Of a DNA stretch of 64,000 nucleotides, positions 1 through 12,101 are shown in pieces. This DNA comes from Limonium bicolor (lineage: Eukaryota; Streptophyta; Magnoliopsida; Caryophyllales; Plumbaginaceae): positions 145,205,485 to 145,269,484 of the forward strand of contig CM041779.1 of assembly GCA_023374045.1 (NCBI GenBank), in the 5' to 3' direction. Every line of letters begins with the position of its first letter. The first letter of the stretch is position 1. Made by a program: the position numbers and the translations under genes. The notes beneath the pieces are model-generated. The model ran no database searches, was not told the DNA's origin, and was given only the letters and a program-made list of their open reading frames with translations.

Positions 1-1110
1 TTTTACCTTCGGATTTAATGAGACTCTTCACAACGGGGATCTTTTGGTGCTTCGTTGATGCCGGTTTTGGATTGACTTCGAATTGTGCTTCTGACTCCTT
101 CTTCTTTATGCTGTTAAGGACGTTTCTCTTCTGTTTTTGTGGTGGTTTTGTGTGTTTTTGGTGCTTGGAAGTTCAATAGGAGAAGAAAGGATGAGTTTTT
201 GGTGATTTCGGGGTGATTTCTGCAGTGTTTCGGTATTGATTTGAGGCTTAGAAGTGTTAAAACGTGGGGAGAAAGTTTGTGGCTGTGTTTTCTGACTTTG
301 GAAGTGTTCTCCTGCCCTAGGTAGTTTTTGGAAGGTCCTTTTATAGAAAGAGCAAGGTCATGTTGATAGAACAAGATTTTTATCTAAAGCCCTGATTTTG
401 TGCTCTAAGGGAATCCGATTTTTTAAAATATGTTTAGCCGATAAAAATTATGAAATTTTAACTGAAGATAAAGGATGATTTTTAAGAATTTTGAGAGTTG
501 GAATCGGGTTATTTTGATAAATAACTGAGTAGATAAAAATCTCACAATTTCGAATCTCCCATAATTCATAACTATTATTGGAAAGTCGAAATAACAAATT
601 CCAACGGCATTAGTCTCTAATAATCATCCTCTATCTTGTGTTAAAATTCATGATGTTTTGTTTTTGATTTTGGTATTTTCCATAGGAGAGAGAATATTGC
701 AAAAATGATTGAATTTCTCTTTTAAATTTTGGGTTAAGGTTCCAAATAAAATAATTTCAGGTTTATGACTGTATGTAGTCATGCTAACCATGTGACAATT
801 TTATTTTAATTTTGGAAACCTTTATTATTTCTATTTTGAGGTTATTTCATGTGTTAATTAAAGAAATTAGCTTATAATATGAATTAAAAGCTAAATTTCC
901 AGAATAAATATTATCAGAAATCATGAAATACCTTTCATAATGACTATGATATTTGGAAGTGTTTGGAGATAATGAACAAGTCATATGAAAATAGAAAATC
1001 CCGATAATGTCATTGAAAAATCCCGTCTTGGTGTTTTTTGACCCCTTTTGCCCTTTGTAACACGTATGCCTTAGAGACTACTCTGGGGGGTTGAAATTTT
1101 GGGTATAACA
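1..1110 (-). repeat. 3' LTR of the Tat-like element (partial)
   Basis: This stretch matches 7624-8735 almost base for base, apart from small indels in homopolymers. It ends at the same TATAACA boundary, here followed by the polypurine tract instead of flanking DNA. The rest of this LTR lies outside the window. Confidence 0.92.
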
Positions 1111-1163
1111 GATTGCCCCCCGTCAACTAGGCTTTGTAATGAAGATGAAAAGACTAGTTGATG
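1111..1163 (-). other. Polypurine tract and adjacent hairpin of the Tat-like element
   Basis: Directly beside the 3' LTR the minus strand reads GGGGGGCAATC, a plausible PPT for plus-strand DNA priming. Next to it, 1121-1130 can pair with 1154-1163 (CGTCAACTAG with CTAGTTGATG, one G-T pair). PPT placement against an LTR end is standard; a role for the hairpin is inference. Confidence 0.75.
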
Positions 1164-1213
1164 CCAGAGTGACACCCCAAAATTTTGGGATCTTAAAAGA
1201 CCCTGTATGTGTA

Positions 1214-1835
1214 TTGTGTCAAGCTATTCTAAGGCGCTGACTACCTATGAGTGAGAATGAAAATGAAAAGATGTCAAGCAATTCTAAGGGGTTGACTACC
1301 TAAAAGTGAAATGATGTCAAGCTATACTAAGGCGTTGACTACCTAAAATGTGGAAATGAGATAATGTCAAGCGATTCTAAGGCGTTGACAACCTATGAGG
1401 ATGATATGATGTCAAGCCATTCTAAGGCGTTGACTACCTTTAAAGGAATGAAGTACGCCGAGCATTCTAAGGTGTCGGGAACCTGAAAGCAAATGAAATA
1501 CGCCGAGCATTATAAGGTGTCGGGAACCTGAAGTTGAATGGAATACACCGAGCATTATAAGGTGTCGGGAAGCTGAGATTAAATGGGACACACCGAGCAT
1601 TATAAGGTGTCGGGAACCTGGAATACGCCGAGCATTATAAGGTGTCAGGAACCTGAAATTGAATGGGATACACCGAGCATTATAAGGTGTCGGGAACCTG
1701 AATTGAATGGGATACACCGAGCATTATAAGGTGTCGGGAACCTGAGATTGAATGGGATACACCGAGCATTATAAGGTGTCGGGAACCTGAGATTGAATGG
1801 GACACGCCGAGCATTATAAGGTGTCGGGAACCTGG
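1214..1835. repeat. Tandem repeat, ~45-bp period, 14 copies in two subtypes
   Basis: Five units of the type TGTCAAGC..ATTCTAAGGC run into nine units of the type CCGAGCATTATAAGGTGTCG. Both subtypes share the skeleton G..ATT.TAAGG.GT, so one array seems to have evolved into the other. It lies in the 3' untranslated part of the Tat-like element. Open frames through it are only translations of the repeat. Confidence 0.9.
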
Positions 1836-1959
1836 AAAAGAGATGTAATGAGATCGATGTGATGTGTGCCTAAATTGACGAATGTAAAGTAGGACCTATG
1901 GGTGCCTAAGTGGAATGGTAGGAAATTGGGTTCATGACGAGCCTGAGGTTGAGTTCATC

Positions 1960-2440
1960 TATTCTGGTGAATCTGAAACTTTGGCTGAGAATCTGCATCT
2001 CTGAAGAATATGTACCTTCGGCTGAGAATCTGTATCTCTGATCGGGTGAGATCTGTATCTCTGAAGAATCTGTATCTTCGTTGAGAATCTGTATCTCTGG
2101 TCTATGATGAGGAGTTTCGTACGGACGGATGCAAGATAAACTTTATGCAAATGATCATGATGAAAGTTGATTATGAAAGTGCCAAACGTGGCAAAGATGA
2201 TGTGCATGTCAAAATACAATCAAAGTGTATGTAGGAAACTTGTCCAAAACAAGAAATCGTTGGAAAATGTGCCAAACATGGCAATGTTAAGGGTCAAAAA
2301 TTGTCCAAAGCAAGACATTGCTAGAAAGTGTGCCAAATGTGGCCACGATGAGATTTTATGAAACTGAAGTGTTTGAAGGAAAGTTGTTCAAGACAAGAGA
2401 TTGTTGAAAGAGGTGCCAAACGTGGAAGTGTTTGAAGAAA
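1960..2440. repeat. Short degenerate tandem repeats (two kinds)
   Basis: 1960-2100 repeats the words GAATCTGTATCTCTGA and TCTTCGG.TGAGAATCTG. 2165-2440 repeats a unit of ~65-70 bp built from GTGCCAAACGTGGCAA and TGTCCAAAACAAGA. Both lie in the 3' non-coding part of the Tat-like element. No coding signal is visible. Confidence 0.75.
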
Positions 2441-2556
2441 ATTCTGTTTACTGAAAAGGAAAGTGAAATCATCATTTTCTAACTATAGACTTCGGATTTA
2501 TAACTTATTTCCTACGAGATGAAAATGCCGCCGGTGAGGTATGGTGTATGATGTGA

Positions 2557-2745
2557 AGGTAAGGGCTTATGTGGGCCTGTGGTGTTTGATATGCAGGTAA
2601 GGGCTTATGTGGGCCTGTGGTGTTTGATATGCAGGTAAGGGCTTATGTGGGCCTGTGTAGTGGAGTGTGGAGGTAAGGGCTTATGTGGGCCTGAGGTGTT
2701 TGAAGTGGAGGTAAGGGCTTATGTGTGCCTGTGGTGGGAGGGTGC
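2557..2745. repeat. Tandem repeat, ~46-48-bp period, 5 copies
   Basis: Five units carry GGTAAGGGCTTATGTGGGCC followed by a variable TGTGGTGTTTGATATGCA-like tail. This is the third separate tandem array in the 3' region of the Tat-like element. Confidence 0.9.
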
Positions 2746-2782
2746 TGGTTTGAGCTTTGGGTTCCAATTGGTGTTGTCATAG

Positions 2783-2877
2783 CAATTGTTGGAACCAACA
2801 ATTGCCCCCAGTATTTTTCCCTTAAGACAATATGAGCTAGAGTTCATGGCAATCGATCGTTCCGATCGATTGCCCCC
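2783..2877 (-). other. Two extra PPT-like tracts, each joined to a perfect hairpin
   Basis: Two 10-bp perfect stems occur, 2783-2792/2795-2804 (CAATTGTTGG with CCAACAATTG) and 2850-2859/2863-2872 (CAATCGATCG with CGATCGATTG). Each runs directly into GCCCCCAGTATTTT, which on the minus strand gives GGGGGCAAT, matching the PPT beside the LTR. The stem sequences differ but pairing is kept. A further ATTGCCCTCAGTATT lies at 3972 without a clear stem. Confidence 0.7.
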
Positions 2878-4417
2878 AGTATTTTCTTTGATCAAACGTG
2901 CGAACGAGTCTCGTCCTCACAGGGCCAGGGCTTATGTTCTGATTTGGTGCTTCCTAACCTACACTCAACGTGTTTGGTGTTTACACTCGTTTCTCACTTA
3001 CGGTCACAACTTCTAGACCATTGAATTTGATACTTGATGAATTTACGCATTCGATCTGTTACTTTCACGTGATTGGATACACAACTTCCAAGTCGGAAGT
3101 CTTTAAAGCTTATAACATGGCCATGGGGTGTGATGAAAGACAACGGGACCATGGAGGGATATTTGAGGTATGTGGAGTTAAAAGGGTGACCAAAGTTGCA
3201 TCTTGCTTCTTTTCTCGGAATCATCTTCCTTGTCTTGAAGTCGTCTAGCTGCTTTGTGTTGACGTTGCTTTCGAGCTTATGGACTTGGACTTTTGAAGTC
3301 GTCCTTTACACACACCATTCCTCTTTTTGTCATTCGGATTTCCTCGAGGCACTTCAGGTTTGCCTCTTTGTTTTATCCTTTCTTGACTTTGCTTTCGGGG
3401 TTCTTGTGTTTCCCGGTTTTGGGCTTCGAGAGCTGTTTTGATGTGAGCTCTTTGGATCCTGTGTCACTTTGGGACCATTTGCGGATTACTTCGTCATGCT
3501 GATAGCGGCGTTGCTTCTTTGGATTGATGAAAAACATTATCCGAGAACCTGGCTCCTTGCTTCCTTTGGTCACCGGGCTGGACATTCATCATTGGCTGGG
3601 TTATTTTTGTGGAGTTCATAATATCGAAAAGGGATATACGAAAGGCTCAACGGAGGTGCCTAGGGTTTAGTGATAGGGTTTACAAGCTTTTGGCTATGTG
3701 GTGCTGTACCTAGGTGCTTCGTCATTCCTGATAGTTGTGTATCCGTTCTTAGTTACTTTTCGCAGGTCTAAGGGTAAATTTACAAATTATCTCCTTCGGT
3801 CAGAGTTATACCGTTTACCTCACCTTTGAATGTGGACTCACCGAGTCGTGTAAGAATGATACGCTCGTTCACTCATGGTTTTACCACTCAAGACACTCTC
3901 GCGAGATCTTCACTTAGAGACTTGTTCACAAGCTTAACCAAAAGATTCGAAGACAACGATTCTAAACTCAGATTGCCCTCAGTATTGATTTGGGGTTTAT
4001 GACAACAATTCGATAGATGTGGATTTGGAACCGCTTCATGGGTTGTTTTGGATGTTTTGGGGTGAGTTGTGATGCTTAGCGCGGCATGTTCAACTTTTAG
4101 AAACAAGAGATAAATCGTTTTGTTCCATAGTCGGGAAATGATTACTCCGTGATCCTTTTCCCTGGAAAGCATTTTTGTTTTTTGTTTTTTCGATGAATGA
4201 AAAATGGTTTGTACAGGAATTGTGAAAATGGAACTATGATTTTATTTATGAATCATGATAAAATGTTGGAAATTACAGACTTAGAGAAACTACCGAAAAT
4301 GATAAAGGAAACTAACTACTACAAACATTGGAAAAACATAAAAATGACTAGTAAAGAGAAGAAATCGAAGAAAACACTTGAAGATAGCAGTCTCTGATGG
4401 TGCTTTACATGGGATTC
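2878..4417 (-). other. Unrecognised interior of the Tat-like element
   Basis: This 1.5-kb stretch lies downstream of gag in the sense direction. No protease, RT, RNase H or integrase motif is visible in any frame. The longest minus-strand frame (3888-4172) has no recognisable domain. It may be the decayed remains of a deleted pol region or ordinary 3' non-coding sequence. Confidence 0.5.
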
Positions 4418-5459
4418 CTACTCGGGGAGTTGAAAACCTTGATTGATAAGATCTTGGATGTGCTGCTTCAGAATTTTGCAGTTGTCGGTGTCATGACCGG
4501 GAAGCTGGTGATACTGACAATACTGGTTCAGATTCCTTCCTTTTTGAGGGTCTCTTTGTCGAGGGGTGAGAGGTTGCAGCATGTTTTGTTCCGGAGTCTT
4601 TCAAAAGCCTGGCTCAATGGTTGACCGATGTTTGTGAACTCTCTCTGACGGGAGCTCTTTCGGGATGATTCCATTGCCCCAATGATTTGTCCTGGTCCTT
4701 TTATCTGTCGAACGGTGTTTACCTCATGCTGCCTAGTTCTCTTTCGGGTGCCACTTTGGATACAGGCTGCTGTCCCCGAGCCATTCCCGGTGTTTTTTGA
4801 GTTCCCAAGTTTTAACTCCCCTTGGTGAATCATTTCTTCTAGGACATTAACTTGTCCCATCAGCATGTTGAAGCTAGGAAAGTATGTGAATTTCAGCTCA
4901 TCACTGTATTGCTTCTGCATATTTTAATTACCATTCGGATTTGCTCTTGTTCATCCATCTGTGTGAGCATTGCGGCTGCCTTCATCCTCCAACGCTTAAC
5001 AAAATCAGACATTGATTCACCTTCTGTTTGTTGTGTGCTTGCAAGATCAGCCCTGGTGACTCCAAAACTTCTAGCGTACTCAAAATGATGCAGAAAAGCT
5101 TCACATACCTCCTCATAGGTCTTGGTATTTATCCTTTGAGTTATGTACCAATGTTGAGGGGTCTCATCAAGATAGTGAGCAAATACCTTGGCCTTCTGCA
5201 TGTCGTTTAGCGAAAGGATAGACATTTCCCTATCGAACATTGCCAAATGAAGCTGTGGGTCGGAGGAACCTTTGTATAGAGGAAGTGTTGGCAATTTCAA
5301 CCTTGGAGGGAGATCAACCTTGGGATATAATCCAGTGGGAAAGTAGTCAAAACCGGCTGGCTTGTTGGCCCTCTCCATGCGCTCAATCTTTTCCAGCATC
5401 CCATTGAATTCTTCGGCTAACTGGGCATCCATGTTGATTGGATTTCCTCCCTCTGCCAT
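4418..5459 (-). pseudogene. gag of the Tat-like retrotransposon, frameshifted
   Basis: The first frame begins at 5459 with MAEGG and runs to 4893. It covers the capsid-type region of plant retrotransposon Gag, with words such as FDREMSILSL, QHWYI and FLHHFEYARSFG. A one-base shift near 4920, in an A-rich run, moves the reading to a second frame (DELKFTYFPSFNMLMGQ). Another shift near 4585 leads to a third frame that ends at the stop 4418-4420. That last part contains a C-X2-H-X4-H-X4-C knuckle (CQYHQLPGHDTDNC), as at the C-terminus of Tat/Ogre Gag. Gag would package element RNA. The breaks could be true decay or homopolymer errors in the assembly. No pol follows. Confidence 0.8.
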
Positions 5460-5469
5460 TCTTTGAGAT

Positions 5470-6662
5470 TTGGGCTTATCTGTTGGAAAACAAAAGTGAC
5501 CTAAGCTAAAATTCTGGGCCGCAAAGAAGTTTTAGGCTAAAACTTGTTTGGGCTGCAAGAAAAGCATATGAGCTGGAATGTTTTGAAGATTGTGGGTTGG
5601 CACTGAGGCCCGAAATGAGTCGGAAGAGAGGCACATGGGCCGGAATGGTTCATGAGCTGTGAACTGGTGCCTAGGCTAAATGTACTGAGAATTGGGCGCT
5701 TGGGCCAGAATGTGTTTGGGTTAGAAGTAAAGCGCATGGGCCAAGTGATTTCTAAACCATGTTCTGGATGTGAATTGGAATTTGGGCCGAGTAATTATGA
5801 TTGGGCCTGAAGATGATACCCATGTCTAGGATCGTGGGTCAAAACCCGAGTGAAAAGTCTTCCTGGACTAGAATGGGCCTTGAAATGGAAAGGATTGATG
5901 GATAATGATGGATTGCTTTTCATGGGCCTAGAACTAAATTGATAATTCAAATTGGGCCGAAAGAGAGAAATCACCTAAGTCTAAACTTTTGGGCCTGAGC
6001 CCAAACAAACAATTCATTCATTCAAACCAAACAGGGCCTTTGGGCCGTAAACAAATAGAGCTGCCAATTCGGGTTGGGCTAGGTTGATGTAGGAGAAATT
6101 CCTATAAGTTTCTAGGCTGGTTAGTGGGCCGATCACACAAGCAAACAAGGCCCACATAAATTCAACATGTCCTCACTAGATGTTAAATCAAACCGGGTAT
6201 GGATCGATCCGGAGAGGTGCTTAGGGCATGGGCCCAGGTCACCACAAAGGAATAGGGCTTGCACGCTATTCTCTTTGGGCTTCCCCACTCTTTTCACATC
6301 ACCTGAAGGTGTGCGTCTTTGGTCGGGTCTTTGACTGACCAAACAATGGGATAGGTAAGGGCACTGCCAGGAAAACGCTTGGGGCTAAGGCCCAGGTATT
6401 AAGGGGGTGTGGTTAGACGACACCCTCCTCTTTTCCCCCGCTTATTCACATCACCTAAAAGGTGTGAGTCCCGGACAGGGGACCCTCAAACGGGTCCCGT
6501 GGTGAAATCGGTTTATGTGGACCCTCGCTCTCATATGATGCAAAGGTGAAGAAAATTAAAGTGCGCACAAATTAAATAAACAAAGTAATAAAGCCATAAA
6601 TAAACAATTTTTCGAGTTAAGCCCTCTTTCTTAAAATTAAACAAGTTAAAATTAAGAAGTTG
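5470..6662 (-). other. Untranslated leader of the Tat-like element
   Basis: This segment lies between gag and the PBS. It is rich in repeated TGGGCC, GGGCCTGA and CATGGGCC words at irregular spacing. No conserved ORF was recognised. Confidence 0.55.
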
Positions 6663-6680
6663 TCCCCAGCAGAGTCGCCA
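6663..6680 (-). other. Primer-binding site, tRNA-Arg type
   Basis: The minus strand reads TGGCGACTCTGCTGGGGA, three bases from the LTR end (GGCTCACA then GAC). This class of PBS is usual in Tat/Ogre Ty3/gypsy elements. It fixes the element's orientation. Confidence 0.88.
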
Positions 6681-6683
6681 GTC

Positions 6684-8735
6684 TGTGAGCCTCGATTTTA
6701 AACCCTATCCTATGTTGATTAAAGTTGATTAGGATCTAACCGGGTTTTAGGTCCACTTATAACCTAAGATTAATACTATGTCATATAACAAAAATTATTA
6801 ATTCCTAAGCTAGCTCACTGGAACCTATTAAGAGTCGCCACCTAATTTTAACCTAGATCAAATTAGGAAAGGAGAGTTCGGGTTCGGGGGCTTGATATTC
6901 GACTTAATTAGGGTTCAATTACTTTCATTACCCCTAGAAGTCGTTTTTCCTCTACTTAGTTTAATTACGGCTTATTACGAGTCGTTTTTAACCTAAGTGC
7001 GCGCTTCTGGTTTTTTTTTTTTTTTTTAACATTTTTTGACAGAAAATTAAAGTGGAAATTAAAATACCTAAACTAGGGTTTCGGAGGCAGAATTAGGTCA
7101 AGTTTTGTTTTCGTCCGTGGCTACGGACCTAATGTCCGAACCCACGGACCCTAGTTAACTTAATTACACAGTAAAGTAAATTTAAACAGAAACGAGATTT
7201 TGAAAAGTCCGGGGCCACGGACAGGACGTCCGTGGGCCCGGACATGTTTTATAAAACCCTAAATTTTGAAAATAAAAATATCCCACCACCGTCCGGGGGC
7301 GTCCGGCTTTCGGACAGGGCGTCCGGGACCCCGGACATAGCGTCCGTGGGTGCGGACCGCCCTCGGACAGCGGCGTTTGGGTGGCTCCCGGTGGTGTTTC
7401 TGGCTCAAATTTTTTGGGTAGGTAGCCTGAAAGATTCTAAACACGTTAGTGATTGAAAGTTTACAATTTGAATTCGAATTAAACACGAAACTTAGCAAAC
7501 AAGTTATTGAGCAGAAGCGAAAACAAACGCTAATTCAGAAGCGATAAAAAGTCAATTCGACTCCAAATTTTACACAAAGTAGTTAAAGTTGAACAAAGTC
7601 ATAAAAACATGACTTCAACCTGTTTTACCTTCGGATTTAATGAGACTTTTCACAACGGGGATCTTTTGGTGCTTCGTTGATGCCGGTTTTGGATTGACTT
7701 CGAATTGTGCTTCTGACTCCTTCTTCTTTATGCTGTTAAGGACGTTTCTCTTCTGTTTTGTGGTGGTTTTGTGTGTTTTTGGTGCTTGGAAGTTCAATAG
7801 GAGAAGAAAGGATGAGTTTTTGGTGATTTCGGGGTGATTTCTGCAGTGTTTCGGTATTGATTTGAGGCTTAGAAGTGTTAAAACGTGGGGAGAAAGTTTG
7901 TGGCTGTGTTTTCTGACTTTGGAAGTGTTCTCCCCTGCCCTAGGTCGTTTTTGGAAGGTCCTTTAAAGAAAGAGCAAGGTCATGTTGATAGAACAAGATT
8001 TTTATCTAAAACCCTGATTTTGTGCTCTAAGGGAATCCGATTTTTTAAAATATGTTTCAGGCCGATAAAAATTATGAATTTTAACTGAAGATAAAGGATG
8101 ATTTTTAAGAATTTTGAGAGTTGGAATCGGGTTATTTTGATATATAACTGAGTAGATAAAAATCTCACAATTTGGAATCTCCCATAATTCATAACTTATT
8201 ATTGGAAAGTCGAAATAACAAAATTCCAATGGCATTAGTCTCTAATAATCATCCTCTATCTTGTGTTAAAACTTCATGACGTTTTGTTTTGATTTCGGTA
8301 TTTTCCATAGGAGAGAGAAAATTGCAAAAATGATTGAATTTCTCTTTTAAATTTTGGGTTAAGGTTCCAAATAAAATAATTTCAGGTTTATGACTGTATG
8401 TAGTCATGCTAACCATGTGACAATTTTATTTTAATTTTGGAAACCTTTTATTATTTCTATTTTGAGGTTATTTCATGTGTTAATTAAAGAAATTAGCTTA
8501 TAATATGAATTAAAAGCTAAATTTCCAGAATAAATATTATCAGAAAATCATGAAATACCTTTCATAATGACTATGATATTTGGAAGTGTTTGGAGATAAT
8601 GAACAAGTCATATGAAAATAGAAAATCCCGATAATGTCATTGGAAAATCCCGCCTTGGTGCTTTTGACCCCTTTTGCCTTTGTAACACGTATGCCTTAGA
8701 GACTACTCTGGGGGGTTGAAATTTTGGGTATAACA
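6684..8735 (-). repeat. 5' LTR of the Tat-like element (2,052 bp)
   Basis: It starts TGTGAGCCTCG and ends GGGTATAACA on the plus strand, and its right half is duplicated at 1-1110. It includes a 15-17-base T run near 7011-7027 and the GTCCG/CGGAC hairpin cluster at 7105-7375. The junction at 8735/8736 cuts into another LTR. Confidence 0.92.
7105..7375. repeat. GTCCG...CGGAC hairpin cluster in the Tat LTR
   Basis: Many GTCCG and CGGAC words occur here. The longest stem pairs 7208-7223 (GTCCGGGGCCACGGAC) with 7229-7244 (GTCCGTGGGCCCGGAC), 15 of 16 positions matching. Further stems include GTCCG-GCTTT-CGGAC. The region is GC-rich against an AT-rich background. A similar word set recurs in unrelated LTRs at 10151, 19154 and 54598. 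Confidence 0.8.
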
Positions 8736-10150
8736 CTCATTCTCCTCACAAACTCACGTACCCACTCCCTCTCTTTTCTCTGGTTCCCTTCTTCTTCCCC
8801 AAGCAGGCGACAGCCATGGAGGAGTAAACAAACCACACAAAAACTCTCTCTCTCTCCTCTTGTAACCCTCTTGAACCTTCTCCAAAAATTACAAAAACAA
8901 CTACACCATTGGATTCCTCTCATCAAGAGAACATTTCTCTCTTTTCAAAAATCAAAAAGGAGAACTTTCGTTTTATGGGTATACCCCATTTGGAGCTTCA
9001 AGACTACCATTAGCACCACCTTCTTCTCCTTGTTCTTCTAAGGTAAAAATCTTCTTGAAACTCCATCTTTTTCTAGCTCTTAAGGGCAAAACGAAATTTA
9101 GAAACTAAGCTCTTTTTGTCCCTTTGTACTCAGCCGATTTTGGCTTGTTGGTGGAGTTAGAAATTTTGTTCTTGAGCCACTCCAAGCTTTATTTACACCC
9201 TTGGAAGGTAAAGGAAATTATAAACCCTAGAACTTACGTTAAAGCTTAAGTAATGTTTGGGGATTGGTTTTAGTATTGAAATGGTGTGTATGTATGGGTT
9301 ATGATATTAGATTTGTGAAGTACTATAACCGGTGGAGAAAGGGAGGAAGGAAGAAGAAAGAAGGAGAAAGAAAAACTAGAAGAAAAACAAGGTAAGGATG
9401 CTCACTTGTGTAGCTTGGTATAAGTATGTATGTGACAGATTTTTAGAAGTTGAAATTAGTAATGAAAATGGTATTGTGTAGTAGTGTAATGTGTAGGAGA
9501 ATATAAATGTTTTAAACCCTTAAAAGACATATTAAAAACTGTTACAAACTAGATGGTGAGGTAATGTAGAGTGCAGGAATTTTTAGTAGTGTTTAGTGTT
9601 TGAAAATTGTGTATGAAAGCTTGTATATGGATGTATATGTTGAACAGGTGGTGAATATATTGAGTGTGCAAAATTTTGTGGTGAGAACAGTTAGAAATGT
9701 GGGAAAACTCTGTCAAAATTCGTTCAGGAATTTAGAGACTTGAGTGTGCTAGAAAAGAAAGAATAGAGCTGTTGTACAGAGAAGGAAAGAATAAGAGATT
9801 TCACTTTGGTTTGTAACAAGAAGAAAGAGTGTAGTTGGGTGGAGTTGTAAATGGTAAAACGTGAGTTGTCAAACTAAGTTAGGATAGTTTGAGAGTCATT
9901 TGGTGAGTGGGAAGAAGAGAAGGAAAGTCTGTAGCATTTCTGGAAGGAGTAGAAATTGTAACAGAGGAGAAAACTTACAGTGAAATGGGTGTATGTAACA
10001 TATTTTTATAGTGTTGGTTTAGGCTAGTTTAAAATGCTTAAACAAGCTTAAAACATGCTAAATAATATGTAGGAATATATGGAAGAGATTGGTAGAGATT
10101 TGGAATTGAAACAAGTTCAAAAACTTATGTAAAATGCAATACTGTAACTA

Positions 10151-10470
10151 GTCCGGGTTTGCAAGCCAGAACACAAACCCGGACTAGCCTTAAAATCAGA
10201 CAGAAAGTTTTACAATGGGATGGTCCGGGTTTACAAACCAAGATGCTAACCCGGACCACCCCAAAATACACCCGTAAGTTACTAAAACACATGGTCCGGG
10301 TTTGCAAAGTAGGACACAAACCGGACGATGCAAAAAAATCACCCGAGAACATAATACATTGTGGTCCGGGTTTGCATACTAGGAAGGAAACCCGGACCAA
10401 GCCTTAATTCCACCCGAGAAGAAGTTTAACGTGGTGGTCCGGGTTTGTAAACCCGGACACCAACCCGGAC
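10151..10470 (+). repeat. Five-unit hairpin array, ~71-bp period
   Basis: Units start at 10151, 10223, 10294, 10364 and 10437. Each contains GTCCGGGTTTGCA or a close variant, then an AACCCGGAC arm, giving a 7-10-bp stem. Spacers share TTAAAAT and CACCCGAGAA words. This is the counterpart of the array at 19154-19490 but with different stem sequences. Confidence 0.88.
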
Positions 10471-12101
10471 AGTTACAAAAACCCTCCAGAATGTGTATTA
10501 ATGTTTAGGTAAGGATGGGTAATGAGGGGTAATGATATTATAAGATGATTAAGACATAATTAATGATGTTTAAAGGTCATTAAGGCCATAAACAAGTTAG
10601 AAAACAATTTTAAGTAAGTAACATAAGTAAAGGTATTTAAACAACAAAGAGTTAGTAAGAATGAACTAGGAAACTTTTGGAAAGTAATAAGTAAGGTTAG
10701 TTATGGATAATTAACCACCCAATTGTATGTATGTCATAGGATTCAAATAGTTGAACACCGAAGGGAGTCGGTGAGTCCAAAGTCAACGGTGAAAGGTATG
10801 ATTTCTTCATGCCCTGTATCCTAATCTGGTTACCCCGATTTGTGTGCTTATTTGACCACCTAATAAGATAAATGCATGAATTGGATTATATTGCACTTAC
10901 TTGTGCTTGTTTACATTGTTCTCGATATTTGTCTTGAACAATAGTTTGTATAATTCATGAAATATATGAATGATGATGATGATGTGTAATTGTACCTTGT
11001 TGTGTACTTGTATATTGTATTGTATTTGTATGGATGTATATATGAATAATGCATTTGTGTATGTGGTTGAATGAATGACTTCTACTAATTCCTAACTACC
11101 TAACTCCTAACTTAAGTGAGTAAATTGGAATGAGTAGAAGTCCGATATAGCTTCGGCCACGCGTGAGGATGAGGAGACACAAGAGGTTGGATCCGATTCC
11201 TAACTCTTAAACTGGTCCGCGGCCCAAACCCCTTAAATGGGTAGCATCCCGGATTGGTGAGTCAAGTAAATCCCGGTGGTGGGACGGAGTAGTCCCCGGG
11301 CCGGAGGTCCCGACGACTTAACATGAGTAAGAGTAAGAGTAAGTAAGTATGGATCCGTAAGTATGTATGCGTAAGTAATGTGGAACGAGTAAAAGAGTAA
11401 TCTCCACCCGATTAACCCGGGTGGACCAATATGAGCTAACAAGTTTGTTGGATTGTGTATGAATTGCGTATGCATTGTATCTTGTACTGTGTATTGTGGA
11501 TTTCAGAAAGGTGAGTATGTCTCTGATGGCTTGTATGAATCACCATGTATGTGTTGAAGTGTATGTATGTATTCCTTGCGTAATGTATTGTATCCTTTTG
11601 TATAAGAGCATGTATGCATGTATGTTTGGATGAAATCAACCGCATGTATTCGACCAAGTGGTCGGCGTACCCTCACTAGTACGCGGGGTATGCGGTTATC
11701 ATGCTCAGCGAAAGCTGACCCCTTCGGGGGAATGTTTTTAGTGTGCAGGTACCCGAAGAGGATATGGTCAAGGCACGAGACCGGTGACTACATTTGGATA
11801 GTAGTAGCAGAATGTAGAGGTGTACTAATCAGCACACCCCTTGTACTTAGGAAGTAAGTAGTTGTGAGGAATGGGTAGATGTAGACTCTTAGTGAGTATG
11901 TATGAACTTGGGAGAAGTATTGCATTTGATTTGGAACCTAATAAACTCGGTATGTGAATCATATTGTATTGAACTTATGGAGTATTGTAATGAATGGGAA
12001 GTTCTAGTATTTGATTCGGTAATTGGAGTATGTTTGTAAGTGTGTAGTACTCGGATATTCCGGTCCATCAGACCGATGCTGTATGTAGAAGTAGTAGCCT
12101 T

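Larger units (their letters stand above)
1..8735 (-). mobile_element. Non-autonomous Tat/Ogre-type LTR retrotransposon (left end outside window)
   Basis: The element reads on the minus strand. Its 5' LTR is 6684-8735 and its 3' LTR is the partial copy 1-1110. The LTRs end TG...CA (on this strand TGTGAGC ... TATAACA). A PBS TGGCGACTCTGCTGGGGA, the tRNA-Arg-like type common in Tat/Ogre elements, lies next to the 5' LTR. The ~5.6-kb interior holds a degenerate gag (4418-5459) but no protease, RT, RNase H or integrase, so it would depend on proteins from another element. Sense order is leader, gag, unrecognised sequence, tandem repeats, PPT. Repeat-rich 3' regions are known for the Tat lineage. 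The two LTR copies look nearly identical, with a few 1-3 base indels, which suggests recent insertion. The left TSD cannot be checked. Confidence 0.85.

Noticed and set aside
1412..1717. 101-codon minus-strand ORF
   Set aside because: It is a translation of the 45-bp tandem repeat and has no protein family features.
10125..10407. Overlapping ORFs on both strands with repeated residues
   Set aside because: They follow the 71-bp hairpin array; a unit close to a multiple of three gives false repeats of amino acids.
10151..10470. CRISPR-like regular spacing of palindromic repeats
   Set aside because: The setting is a eukaryotic LTR, spacers are similar to each other, and no cas-like gene is present.
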